Shown here: positions 1 through 6,442 of the stretch, one piece after another
Position numbering within the stretch: the stretch's first letter is position 1
Layout: each line of letters starts with the position of its first letter
Origin: Acidobacteriota bacterium
Lineage (GTDB): Bacteria > Acidobacteriota > Blastocatellia > Pyrinomonadales > Pyrinomonadaceae
Assembly: GCA_013813755.1 (NCBI GenBank)
Contig: JACCRD010000030.1
Coordinates: 1 to 9,077 of the forward strand
DNA length: 9,077 bases
Direction of reading: 5' to 3'
The notes under the pieces: model-generated
What the model was told of the DNA's origin: nothing
Databases searched by the model: none
The model's input: the letters and a program-made list of their open reading frames with translations, nothing else
Program-made: the position numbers and the translations under genes

Positions 1-36
1 AGAGTAAAAGTTTGACGTTAGCTATTCAAATCATTT

Positions 37-42
37 AAGGAG
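37..42 (+). promoter_or_regulatory. Shine-Dalgarno site of the histone-like gene
   Basis: AAGGAG lies 6 nt before the ATG at 49. It is the only canonical Shine-Dalgarno sequence placed at normal spacing before a gene in this window, and it fixes the start of the downstream gene. No convincing -10/-35 pair is visible in the 36 bases before it, although TTGACG occurs at 12-17. Confidence 0.8.
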
Positions 43-48
43 AAAGAG

Positions 49-588
49 ATGGCAACTTCAAAAACAAACAAACCTTCTTCAAAATCATCAATTACAACCA
101 AAAAGTCTGCGCCGGATAAAAGTTCCGCCCCAACAACTAAAAAATCAACTTTATCGAAATCGTCTTCAGCCACAGATTCAAAAAAATCTTCAGTCACAGC
201 AAAAACAGGAACTGATAAAAAACCTGCGGCAAGCAAAAGCACCGGTTCTTCTGCTAATAAAACCACAAGTTCTGCTAAGAAAAGCACTAGTTCCAATAAA
301 AAAGCACCGACGCGAAATTCACCTAAACCGGGTATTTTGAGTAAAGTGGCAGATGCTGTTACTGAGGTCGTTAAAGGAGCTGCGGTCGGAGCGGCAACAG
401 GCGCTGTGACCGGTGCAATTGAAGCTGGCGGTGAAATTATAAGTAGCAGTCCGGAAAGCAAAACGACAAGCAAAAAGAACGAAACTAAAAGTAAAACTAC
501 TCCGGCTAAAGACAAAATCGTTGCTAAAAAAGCTTCGGCTAAAAGTAAAACGGCTTCGGCTAAAAAGTCAGCTGAAAGCAACAAGTAA
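49..588 (+). CDS. Lys/Ser/Thr/Ala-rich histone H1-like basic protein
   Basis: This is a 179-aa, highly basic, low-complexity protein. Residues 1-92 and 133-179 are almost entirely K, S, T, A, P, N and D, with repeated SAKK/SSAKKS/ASAKSK-like units resembling the tails of eukaryotic H1 and bacterial H1-like proteins. No F, Y, W, C or H residue is seen. The exception is residues 95-131, a Gly/Ala/Val-rich stretch (VVKGAAVGAATGAVTGAIEA) with small residues every 3-4 positions, as in a glycine zipper or amphipathic helix. A non-specific DNA- or RNA-binding, nucleoid-associated role is inferred from composition only. The zipper could mediate self-association or membrane contact, so a surface or stress-related protein is also possible. 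The start is supported by AAGGAG 6 nt upstream, and the stop is TAA. It is convergent with xseB and separately transcribed. Existence of the gene is well supported; its function is not. Confidence 0.75.
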   Translation: MATSKTNKPSSKSSITTKKSAPDKSSAPTTKKSTLSKSSSATDSKKSSVTAKTGTDKKPAASKSTGSSANKTTSSAKKSTSSNKKAPTRNSPKPGILSKVADAVTEVVKGAAVGAATGAVTGAIEAGGEIISSSPESKTTSKKNETKSKTTPAKDKIVAKKASAKSKTASAKKSAESNK

Positions 589-734
589 ATTTGTTGTTTT
601 GTCTTTTCAAAAAACTGATCCAAACTTTAGATTAAAATAATTTACAAAGTGATTTTTTTCTTTAATTTGGATTTTCTTTTTTCTTAAACTAAAGAATTCA
701 ATTTGTCTTCCAGATTCGAAACCGAATTGTTTTC
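589..734. other. AT-rich convergent intergenic region
   Basis: This region separates the stop of the histone-like gene from the stop of xseB, so it must serve transcription ends from both sides. It is very AT-rich. Visible structures are weak: ATCCAAA (618-624) pairs with TTTGGAT (666-672) across a 41-nt loop, ACTTT (624-628) pairs with AAAGT (646-650) just before a run of seven T (652-658), and ATTCG-AAAC-CGAAT forms a small hairpin at 714-727. No open frame with coding character is seen. Confidence 0.6.
624..658 (+). terminator. possible weak terminator after the histone-like gene
   Basis: A 5-bp ACTTT/AAAGT stem (624-628 with 646-650) is followed one base later by T-rich sequence at 652-658. 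The stem is short, AT-rich and has a 17-nt loop, so this is only a candidate. Its position 36 nt after the stop codon is suitable for a terminator. Confidence 0.25.
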
Positions 735-1052
735 TCAAAAAGGCGATACGTCTTCGTCGTCATCTTCGTCATTATCGAACACAATCCGGCGTTTGATTTT
801 CGGCTGTTTTTCTTCGCGCAGATCTTCGGCTTTAACGACATTCAAAACCGGATTGCCGTTTTCGTCTTTCAACAAAACTTCGATTCGCCGCTCAGCCTGA
901 TTTAAGCGTTCCTGGCATTCACGCGAAAGTTTTACACCGTCTTCAAAAAGCTTCAGGCTTTCTTCCAGCGCCAAATCTCCGTCTTCGAGTTTTCGCACGA
1001 TTTTTTCCAGTTCTTTGAGAGAAATTTCAAATGCTTGTTTTTTTTCAGCCAT
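735..1052 (-). CDS. xseB: exodeoxyribonuclease VII small subunit
   Basis: XseB is the small subunit of exonuclease VII, a cytoplasmic enzyme that degrades single-stranded DNA from both ends to oligonucleotides. Several XseB copies bind the large subunit XseA and are needed for activity. Residues 8-63 match the family's two-helix core: F8, then LKELEKIVRKLEDGDLALEE (12-31) and the SLKLFEDGVKL-type continuation (32-42). The family is usually about 70-85 aa. This copy has 105 aa, with a C-terminal extension of about 35 residues ending in a highly acidic run (DNDEDDDED, 93-101). It is the last gene of the xseA-membrane protein-xseB group and starts 3 nt after the upstream stop. An AAGGTG lies about 14 nt before the ATG, too far to be a strong Shine-Dalgarno site, so translational coupling is likely. 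Identity is secure; the tail's role is unknown. Confidence 0.95.
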   Translation of the reverse strand: MAEKKQAFEISLKELEKIVRKLEDGDLALEESLKLFEDGVKLSRECQERLNQAERRIEVLLKDENGNPVLNVVKAEDLREEKQPKIKRRIVFDNDEDDDEDVSPF

Positions 1053-1055
1053 AAA

Positions 1056-1835
1056 TTATTTAAAAACACCTTCGACTTCTTTTAACAAATCGCCGAGATT
1101 TTTTATCCCGAAATTTTCTCCCGCCTTATTAATTCCGTTGTTTTTTGCCAAAACAATTAACTGCTGACCGATTTTCTCCGCCACGCGGCGCGATAATTCC
1201 TCGTCCTTGATGCCGACGACCTGCCACCGATCACCGTTTCGTTTTAAGATTAATTCCAGCGGACGATCCTGAACTCGGCTTTTGATCAGAGATCGATCAT
1301 TTTCCTGCGCGACATCCAAAGCTTTTCCCGCGCCAAGCGCGATTGCCCAAAACGGAACACTCTCAAATTTTTTGGTTTTATCACGAACTAGAGCAGGAAT
1401 TTCCGCGCGGGCGCGCTCTTTAATCGCCGGCATAATCGGCGCGGCAACCTGCGCGACTCTGGCAATTGTCTGCGGCGGAACATTGCGTCCGTAAAGCTCG
1501 ATCGCTTTATCGGTGATCTGCGGAACAAAATCCTCGACAACGGCATTCGTATCGACTAATTGATCAATCGCCGCCTGATCTTCCCGCCTCGCCGCGTCAA
1601 CCAAAAGAGCAAGAGAATAGTGCGGCGTTTTTTTCAGATTTTGCCAGTAAAGATAGCCGCCGAACGTTGCGATTACACTGACGAACAAAATTACGACACT
1701 AAATATTTTCAAAAATTTTACGAAAATACTTTTTTTTTGCGGCTGCCGGTAATCACCAAATTGCGGCGAAGAGGAGCCGGAATTTACGGCAACGTCGGCT
1801 TTTTGTTCGTCTGACTCTACTAAAAATTTTGACAT
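1056..1835 (-). CDS. single-pass membrane protein, possibly DUF2939-like
   Basis: This 259-aa protein of unknown function is encoded between xseA and xseB. A polar N-terminus (1-37) ending in basic residues precedes one transmembrane helix (about 42-64, FLKIFSVVILFVSVIATFGG), so it is probably anchored with the C-terminal part outside the cytoplasm. The remainder is soluble and mostly helical. The segment at 71-104 (PHYSLALLVDAARREDQAAI, then a QLVD-containing stretch) and a later LELILKRNGDRWQVVGI (193-209) recall the DUF2939 pattern, in which a small domain follows a signal anchor; this is recalled from memory, not searched. It starts 2 nt after the xseA stop and ends 3 nt before xseB, so it is translated from the same mRNA. 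No enzymatic motif is visible. A role in exonuclease VII function is possible only by association. Confidence 0.85.
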   Translation of the reverse strand: MSKFLVESDEQKADVAVNSGSSSPQFGDYRQPQKKSIFVKFLKIFSVVILFVSVIATFGGYLYWQNLKKTPHYSLALLVDAARREDQAAIDQLVDTNAVVEDFVPQITDKAIELYGRNVPPQTIARVAQVAAPIMPAIKERARAEIPALVRDKTKKFESVPFWAIALGAGKALDVAQENDRSLIKSRVQDRPLELILKRNGDRWQVVGIKDEELSRRVAEKIGQQLIVLAKNNGINKAGENFGIKNLGDLLKEVEGVFK

Positions 1836-1837
1836 CT

Positions 1838-3226
1838 CTAATTTTCTATCAATTTTACTTCCGCTTCTATTCTGCCACGCGACAGACGAATTTTCACACG
1901 GTCGTTTTGTTTTATCTTTTCAGCGTCGCGCAAAATTTTGCCCTCTGGAGTTTGAACAATCGAAAAACCTCTTTTCAAAACTGCGAGCGGCGAAAGCGCG
2001 TCGAGCGATGCCATTTCAATTTTTAACTGCTCGTCCTTTTTATCGGCAATATCTCTGACGGCGGAAATTTGTCTCTGTTCGAGAAGTGCCAGGCAAATTT
2101 TCTTTTCATTGAGCTTTGAAGCCAATTTGAGCGGCGACAGACGATTGGTCAATATTTCTAAATTTTGCCGCTGAATTTTTAATTTGTCCGAGGCGGCATT
2201 TTGAAGTTCAGTCCGAAAATCTTCAACTTCATATCGCAAATCCTTTATATCCGCGGGAAATTCAGTAAAAACGGGTGACAGCGCAACTTCCTGTAAATCG
2301 GAACGAAGGCGCAGAAGTTTATATTCGACAAATTGAAACAAATCCTGAACTTTTTGATTGATAAAAGCTTCGATTTGAAATTCGCTTTCGGCAACAATTT
2401 CGGCAGCGGCGGAAGGTGTCGGCGCGCGCCGATCGGAAACAAAATCAGCGATCGTAAAATCGATTTCGTGCCCGACGGCGGAAATTATCGGAATTTTTGA
2501 AGACCGAATCGCCCGCGCCACTCGTTCTTCATTAAACGCCCATAAATCTTCCGAAGAACCGCCGCCGCGCCCAACGATCAGCACGTCAATTTTTTCGTCC
2601 GTTGCCGCTCCCGCATTAAACTTATTAGCTGTCTCAATCGCTTTTGTAATTTCTTCGCCCGCCGTTTCGCCCTGCACACGCGTCGGAATCAGAACAATAT
2701 TGACGGTGCGCGTGCGGCGCGATAAAACGTTCAGAATATCGTGAAAAGCCGCGCCGTTTGGGGAAGTTACTACGCCGATTCGCCTTGGGAAAAAAGGCAG
2801 ATCGCGTTTTAACTCTTCCGCAAACAAACCTTCGCGGGCAAGTTTTGTCTTAATCTGCTCAAAAGCGACTTTGAGCGCGCCTTCGCCGACTGGTTCGAGC
2901 GATTCAACCAGCATCTGATATTCGCCTTTCGGCTGATAAACGCTGAGTTTTCCGCGCACGCGAACTTGAATTCCGTCAAACGGTTGAAACCTTATTCTTA
3001 AATTGTTTCTGACATAACACGCCGCTTTAAGCTGCGAATCCGCGTCGTGCAGAGTAAAATACCAATGTCCGGAATTTGCCGCGACAAAATTAACGATCTC
3101 CGCTTCAACCCAGACCGACCGAAACCGCTTTTCAAGCTCGCCCTTAACTTGTTCATTCAGTTCCGAAATCGTCAGCGGACGGCTTTCCTGATCATCGAAA
3201 AGTGACTGTAAAAGTGTTGATTTCAT
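1838..3226 (-). CDS. xseA: exodeoxyribonuclease VII large subunit
   Basis: XseA is the catalytic subunit of exonuclease VII, which digests single-stranded DNA and takes part in mismatch repair and DNA-damage tolerance together with XseB. The 462-aa length is normal for the family. An N-terminal OB-fold (about 16-112) carries VWVEAEIVNF (38-47) and GKLSVYQPKGEYQ (92-104). The catalytic domain contains all family signatures: VVTSPNGAAFHDI (152-164), GRGGGSSEDLWAFNEE (219-234), and ISAVGHEIDFTIADF (248-262) followed by SDRRAPTPSAAAEI (264-277). A coiled-coil region (about 280-405) that binds XseB follows, then the C-terminal LSPLAVLKRGFSIV (411-424) and a small beta segment. The ATG start gives the usual N-terminus but has no Shine-Dalgarno site. 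It lies 36 nt downstream of the large exported-protein gene, so it may be read from the same transcript. The enzyme appears intact. Confidence 0.98.
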   Translation of the reverse strand: MKSTLLQSLFDDQESRPLTISELNEQVKGELEKRFRSVWVEAEIVNFVAANSGHWYFTLHDADSQLKAACYVRNNLRIRFQPFDGIQVRVRGKLSVYQPKGEYQMLVESLEPVGEGALKVAFEQIKTKLAREGLFAEELKRDLPFFPRRIGVVTSPNGAAFHDILNVLSRRTRTVNIVLIPTRVQGETAGEEITKAIETANKFNAGAATDEKIDVLIVGRGGGSSEDLWAFNEERVARAIRSSKIPIISAVGHEIDFTIADFVSDRRAPTPSAAAEIVAESEFQIEAFINQKVQDLFQFVEYKLLRLRSDLQEVALSPVFTEFPADIKDLRYEVEDFRTELQNAASDKLKIQRQNLEILTNRLSPLKLASKLNEKKICLALLEQRQISAVRDIADKKDEQLKIEMASLDALSPLAVLKRGFSIVQTPEGKILRDAEKIKQNDRVKIRLSRGRIEAEVKLIEN

Positions 3227-3262
3227 CTAAAATTTTATCTTGAATTACTACAGATACTTTAT

Positions 3263-4543
3263 TTAGCAACGACTTTTCGTTCGACTGAAAATGCCTGATT
3301 GTAATTTATTTTCGTCAATAGTTTGAGTTCTAATTTCCATCAATTTGGCGGCGTCGGCATTTTCTAAAATTAGTTGAAAACGATTTGCGCGAGCCTCCAT
3401 AATAAGTTTTTGCAAAAAATCCTTTTGCGCAATATTCAACAAATTCACTTTTGCAAAATTAGAGACTTCACTGTCGTCTGAACTTTGCGAAATCGCGCCT
3501 TTGAGTTTTTTGGACGTTATTTTGACAACCGGCACAAAGTCTAATTTCTCGCCGTTGATGCGTAAATTTTGCAAATTCGTATAAACCATCATCTTTACAA
3601 GCGCATCTTTGATGTCATTTTCGTTTGGCAGGATTGTCCGCTGGCTGTGTTTTGCTTCAATCAGATAAACCGTTTTTGACTCTTTTCTTGTCTCGTCAAC
3701 GGTGAAGAAATATTTTCCGAAAAGCGCATTCGTAATGGTCAGACGCTGTTTGGTCGCGGTTTCCAGGGCTTCTTTCGGTTGGACGGTTTGAAATTCTCTG
3801 GTTTGCGCTTTTTGCGATTTGACGCGGGAAAAATCGATAAATTTTTGCGGTGTCTCGGCAAAATCGATTAATTCATTGAGAGCGGTTTCATCGTGCAGAT
3901 AAGTTTTTGTCTTTTTGGAAATTTCGCGGTATGCATTTCGCGCTTTTTCGAAAATGTTTTTTAATTCTCTCGCTTCTTTTTCGTTCCATTCGCGCGCCGA
4001 GCCTTTGAAATTTACCACACCGTTTAATTTTGCAGAGACAAATTTGTGATCAAACTTTTGGGCAGTGATTTGATCATTTTTCAAAGTATTTTTGACTGCA
4101 TCGTTGTAAAAAGCGAGTATGACGTGAACGTCTAAAAGACTGAGTAAGGAAATCGTATCCCACTGCAGAAAGTCACGCTCGCCGCCTAAACCTTCGTCCT
4201 TAAGGACCGGAATGACCGTTACTTTTTTTGGAAATGAGATTGTGTCGTAAACTCTTTCATACGGGTAAGACCTGGTTCTTTTCGGCGAAATCCAGCGGCT
4301 GACGGCGATTTTTTCAGCGCCGCTACCCAACGCAAACGCGCCGGGGGATTTGTTGATATCGAGATTTTCGAGCTTTATTTCAGGCAGAATGTCATTCACG
4401 AATTGCTGATATTTTATCCGCTTAACTTCGCCGGATATTTCACCATTTTGATTTTTAAGTGTTAACTCAGGCGCGTAAGATATTTTTTGAAAAATATTGT
4501 CGCCAAACTGCTCGCTTTGATAAAAATCTTTCTGTTTCAATTC
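3263..4543 (-). other. restriction-endonuclease-like C-terminal region of the VWFA protein
   Basis: This entry covers residues about 612-1037 of the exported protein. The stretch is rich in features of a globular DNA-cleaving enzyme rather than an envelope repeat: GAFALGSGAEKIAVSRWISP (679-698), RTRSYPYERVYDT (700-712), VTVIPVLKDEGLGGERDF (719-736), QWDTISLLSLLDVHVILAFY (738-757), FFTVDE (890-895), VYLIEAKHS (903-911) and NDIKDALVKMMVYTNL (920-935). The spacing D894-x12-E907-x-K909 fits a PD-(D/E)XK active site. I recall standalone bacterial proteins with this series of motifs annotated as restriction-endonuclease-like, but I cannot name the family or its recognition sequence. No DNA methyltransferase is present in the window. 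Confidence 0.6.
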
Positions 4544-6376
4544 AGATTTTTCTGTCGGCTTAACTTCCGCCGCCGAACCAAGTTTGACAAAAGAATTTTC
4601 TCTTTTAACCTTCACTCTTAAACGCGGTGAAACGCCGTTTCCTTTAATTTCTGCCGACTCCGAACGAAATGTGACGGTATAAGCGGTACGCAGCTGCAAA
4701 ACAATATCGTTGTAAGCCTTCTGCAAATCGCCGATTTGTGTGACCGGATAATAAACTCCGCCCGAAACCTGGGCTAATTTCGCGCCTTCGCTTTCGGCTT
4801 TGGAAGTTAAAGCTAAATACCTGTTTCGCAGTGGGTCAGCCGTTTTGCTCGCGTCGTTGGCTGCTGAGGCGGCAATCAAACCCGAAGGAACATACAGCGG
4901 ATAAACGAGCGCGCCGCTTTCCTGAATTGAGCCGAGTAGCGCGTCAAACGGCAGAAACGAACGGTTGTCGTCGCCGTCTGAAAGCACAACAATCGCCGTG
5001 CGTTCGCCTTTGAGCGGTCGCAGAGTTTCCGCCAGAGTATAAGCCATCGAATCGTAAAAAGCCGTTCCGCCGCCCGCGTCAAACGTGTCGAGGCTTTCTG
5101 AAAGTTTAGTTTTGTCGGTCGTAAATTTTGATAAAACCTTAATGTCTTCATTAAAAATAATAATCGAGATTTTATCGTTAGGATTAACCGTTCTGACAAA
5201 GTTTCTCGCGGTTTTGCGCAAATAATCAACATAATTATCGACGCTTCCCGACACGTCCAGAAGCAGAACTAAATTAAATGGCGCAGTGGTCGGCTCAACC
5301 GATAAAATCTCGCGCGTCTGTCCGGCTTCTGAAACTTCAAAATCATTTTTGCTTAAATCAGAGATAGCGCGATTGTTGATGTCCGTCACTTTGGCGAGAA
5401 CTTTTTTGATCGGCGAATTTATCAAAGCCTGCGAATTTTTTGTTTCGGTCAAAAGCGGTGTCGACCTGCGCGGCGGCAGAGTGGCGGCGTATTCTCCAAA
5501 ATATTTCGGACTGGCGCGCCGGATCGCTTCGGTCAAAAGCGAATCGCCACTTCTGACAATCGCTTTTGCGGCTTCGGTCAGCGGGCGTTCGCGCAAATCC
5601 GACGGAACCTGATTTGGATTGACGTTTAGCAAAATAATTCCGCGCTCGGTCGTAAAATTTAATTTAACGACGTTTAATTTTGCGTCTTTCGACTTAGTTT
5701 TTTGTTTTTTGTCGTTTGATTTGTTGTCAAGCGGCTCTTCGATTTGATCCGAGATTTCCGACTCGTCAACACTTTTTCCTTTTTCCTTTTTCCTTTTTCC
5801 TTCTTCAACAATTTTGCCGTTCAAAACAAACTTTCCGCCCGCCTTTTCTTTAACGGCTTCCAGCTCGATTTCGCTCAAATACCTGGGACGTGATGCAGTC
5901 CAGACAAAATCATATTTCAAATTATCGAGCGGAACATCAGCCGCAATCGTCCCTGTATCCGTTTTCACCTCGGCGTTTTCCACATCGCCGGAAATGAGAA
6001 CTTCGCCTTTGGAAGTTTCAATCCGCACTTTGAGACGCGCCGGAATTTTTAATGTTAGATCGACATTTAATTTCTGATTTTTCGGGTTAACCAGAATATC
6101 AAGCCGCGAAATTTCAGCGACAATTGTTAAATCACCTTCAGCGGCGTTATCGGCGGTGAGAAATATTTTGCCTCTTTGATCTTCAGCCTGAACAATCGAC
6201 TCGGTTTCGACGGTTTCTCCCGATATTTTGGTCTCTTCGACCGAAACGCTGACTCGCCCGTAAAAATTTTTAATATTAACCGCGCCGCCCGTCTGGACGG
6301 GAAATTCGCGCTGAAAAGTTTGCGCCTGAACCGTGACGGAAAAAAAAACTGTTAGAAAAACGGCGTAAAATTTCAT
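3263..6376 (-). CDS. exported VWFA-domain protein fused to a restriction-endonuclease-like C-terminus
   Basis: This is a 1037-aa protein from the ATG at 6376. An in-frame TTG at 6427 would add 17 residues, but the ATG yields a clean signal peptide (MKFYAVFLTVFFSVTVQA, cleavage near 18/19) and is preferred. Domains in order: a beta-rich DUF4097-like region (about 20-190, with repeated strand motifs such as GEVLISGDVENAEVKTDTG); a Lys/Glu linker (191-233); a helical segment (about 234-320); a short beta domain (322-362); and a VWFA domain (365-570) with MIDAS residues D374-x-S376-x-S378, T438 and D467, of the 'VWFA-related Acidobacterial' type. Residues about 612-1037 then resemble type II restriction-endonuclease-like proteins, with D894, E907 and K909 as a PD-(D/E)XK-type set. 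No Met occurs between 445 and 928, so the C-terminal part has no ATG start of its own. Signal, VWFA and fusion are read from sequence. A nuclease activity and its location are inference. Confidence 0.88.
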   Translation of the reverse strand: MKFYAVFLTVFFSVTVQAQTFQREFPVQTGGAVNIKNFYGRVSVSVEETKISGETVETESIVQAEDQRGKIFLTADNAAEGDLTIVAEISRLDILVNPKNQKLNVDLTLKIPARLKVRIETSKGEVLISGDVENAEVKTDTGTIAADVPLDNLKYDFVWTASRPRYLSEIELEAVKEKAGGKFVLNGKIVEEGKRKKEKGKSVDESEISDQIEEPLDNKSNDKKQKTKSKDAKLNVVKLNFTTERGIILLNVNPNQVPSDLRERPLTEAAKAIVRSGDSLLTEAIRRASPKYFGEYAATLPPRRSTPLLTETKNSQALINSPIKKVLAKVTDINNRAISDLSKNDFEVSEAGQTREILSVEPTTAPFNLVLLLDVSGSVDNYVDYLRKTARNFVRTVNPNDKISIIIFNEDIKVLSKFTTDKTKLSESLDTFDAGGGTAFYDSMAYTLAETLRPLKGERTAIVVLSDGDDNRSFLPFDALLGSIQESGALVYPLYVPSGLIAASAANDASKTADPLRNRYLALTSKAESEGAKLAQVSGGVYYPVTQIGDLQKAYNDIVLQLRTAYTVTFRSESAEIKGNGVSPRLRVKVKRENSFVKLGSAAEVKPTEKSELKQKDFYQSEQFGDNIFQKISYAPELTLKNQNGEISGEVKRIKYQQFVNDILPEIKLENLDINKSPGAFALGSGAEKIAVSRWISPKRTRSYPYERVYDTISFPKKVTVIPVLKDEGLGGERDFLQWDTISLLSLLDVHVILAFYNDAVKNTLKNDQITAQKFDHKFVSAKLNGVVNFKGSAREWNEKEARELKNIFEKARNAYREISKKTKTYLHDETALNELIDFAETPQKFIDFSRVKSQKAQTREFQTVQPKEALETATKQRLTITNALFGKYFFTVDETRKESKTVYLIEAKHSQRTILPNENDIKDALVKMMVYTNLQNLRINGEKLDFVPVVKITSKKLKGAISQSSDDSEVSNFAKVNLLNIAQKDFLQKLIMEARANRFQLILENADAAKLMEIRTQTIDENKLQSGIFSRTKSRC
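5772..5806. repeat. 7-bp tandem repeat within the VWFA protein gene
   Basis: Four perfect copies of CTTTTTC (5772-5799), followed by one imperfect copy CTTCTTC (5800-5806), are read on the + strand. On the coding strand they encode the linker EEGKRKKEKGKS (191-202). Because the unit is not a multiple of three, gain or loss of one copy shifts the frame. One alternative frame stops at TGA immediately after the repeat, and the other stops about 33 codons later. Confidence 0.9.
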
Positions 6377-6442
6377 ATTACAAAGTTTGCAAAAGGACGG
6401 AATGCGAGCGAAAAATAATAATTTCAATAACTGCTTTTCGAT
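6377..6442 (-). other. short gap between the kinase and the VWFA protein gene
   Basis: These 66 nt separate the kinase stop (TGA) from the preferred ATG of the exported protein. No Shine-Dalgarno sequence, hairpin with T-run, or convincing promoter pair is seen. The in-frame TTG at 6427 lies here, but translation from it would place CKLCN and other residues ahead of the signal peptide, which looks wrong. Confidence 0.5.

Noticed and set aside
18..623. A 201-aa minus-strand frame, very hydrophobic, opposite the histone-like gene
   Set aside because: It is the antisense image of a Lys/Ser/Ala-rich gene, whose AAA/TCT/GCT codons read as Leu/Phe/Ala/Val on the other strand. The + strand gene has a good Shine-Dalgarno site and a sensible composition.
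4876..5232. A 118-aa minus-strand frame within the VWFA region
   Set aside because: It overlaps the VWFA domain in another frame, whose MIDAS motifs show which frame is real. The alternative product has no recognisable pattern.
6377..6427. A TTG-initiated N-terminal extension of 17 residues on the exported protein
   Set aside because: The ATG at 6376 begins a textbook signal peptide. The extension would bury it behind MKLLFFARIPSFCKLCN, and no ribosome binding site supports the TTG.
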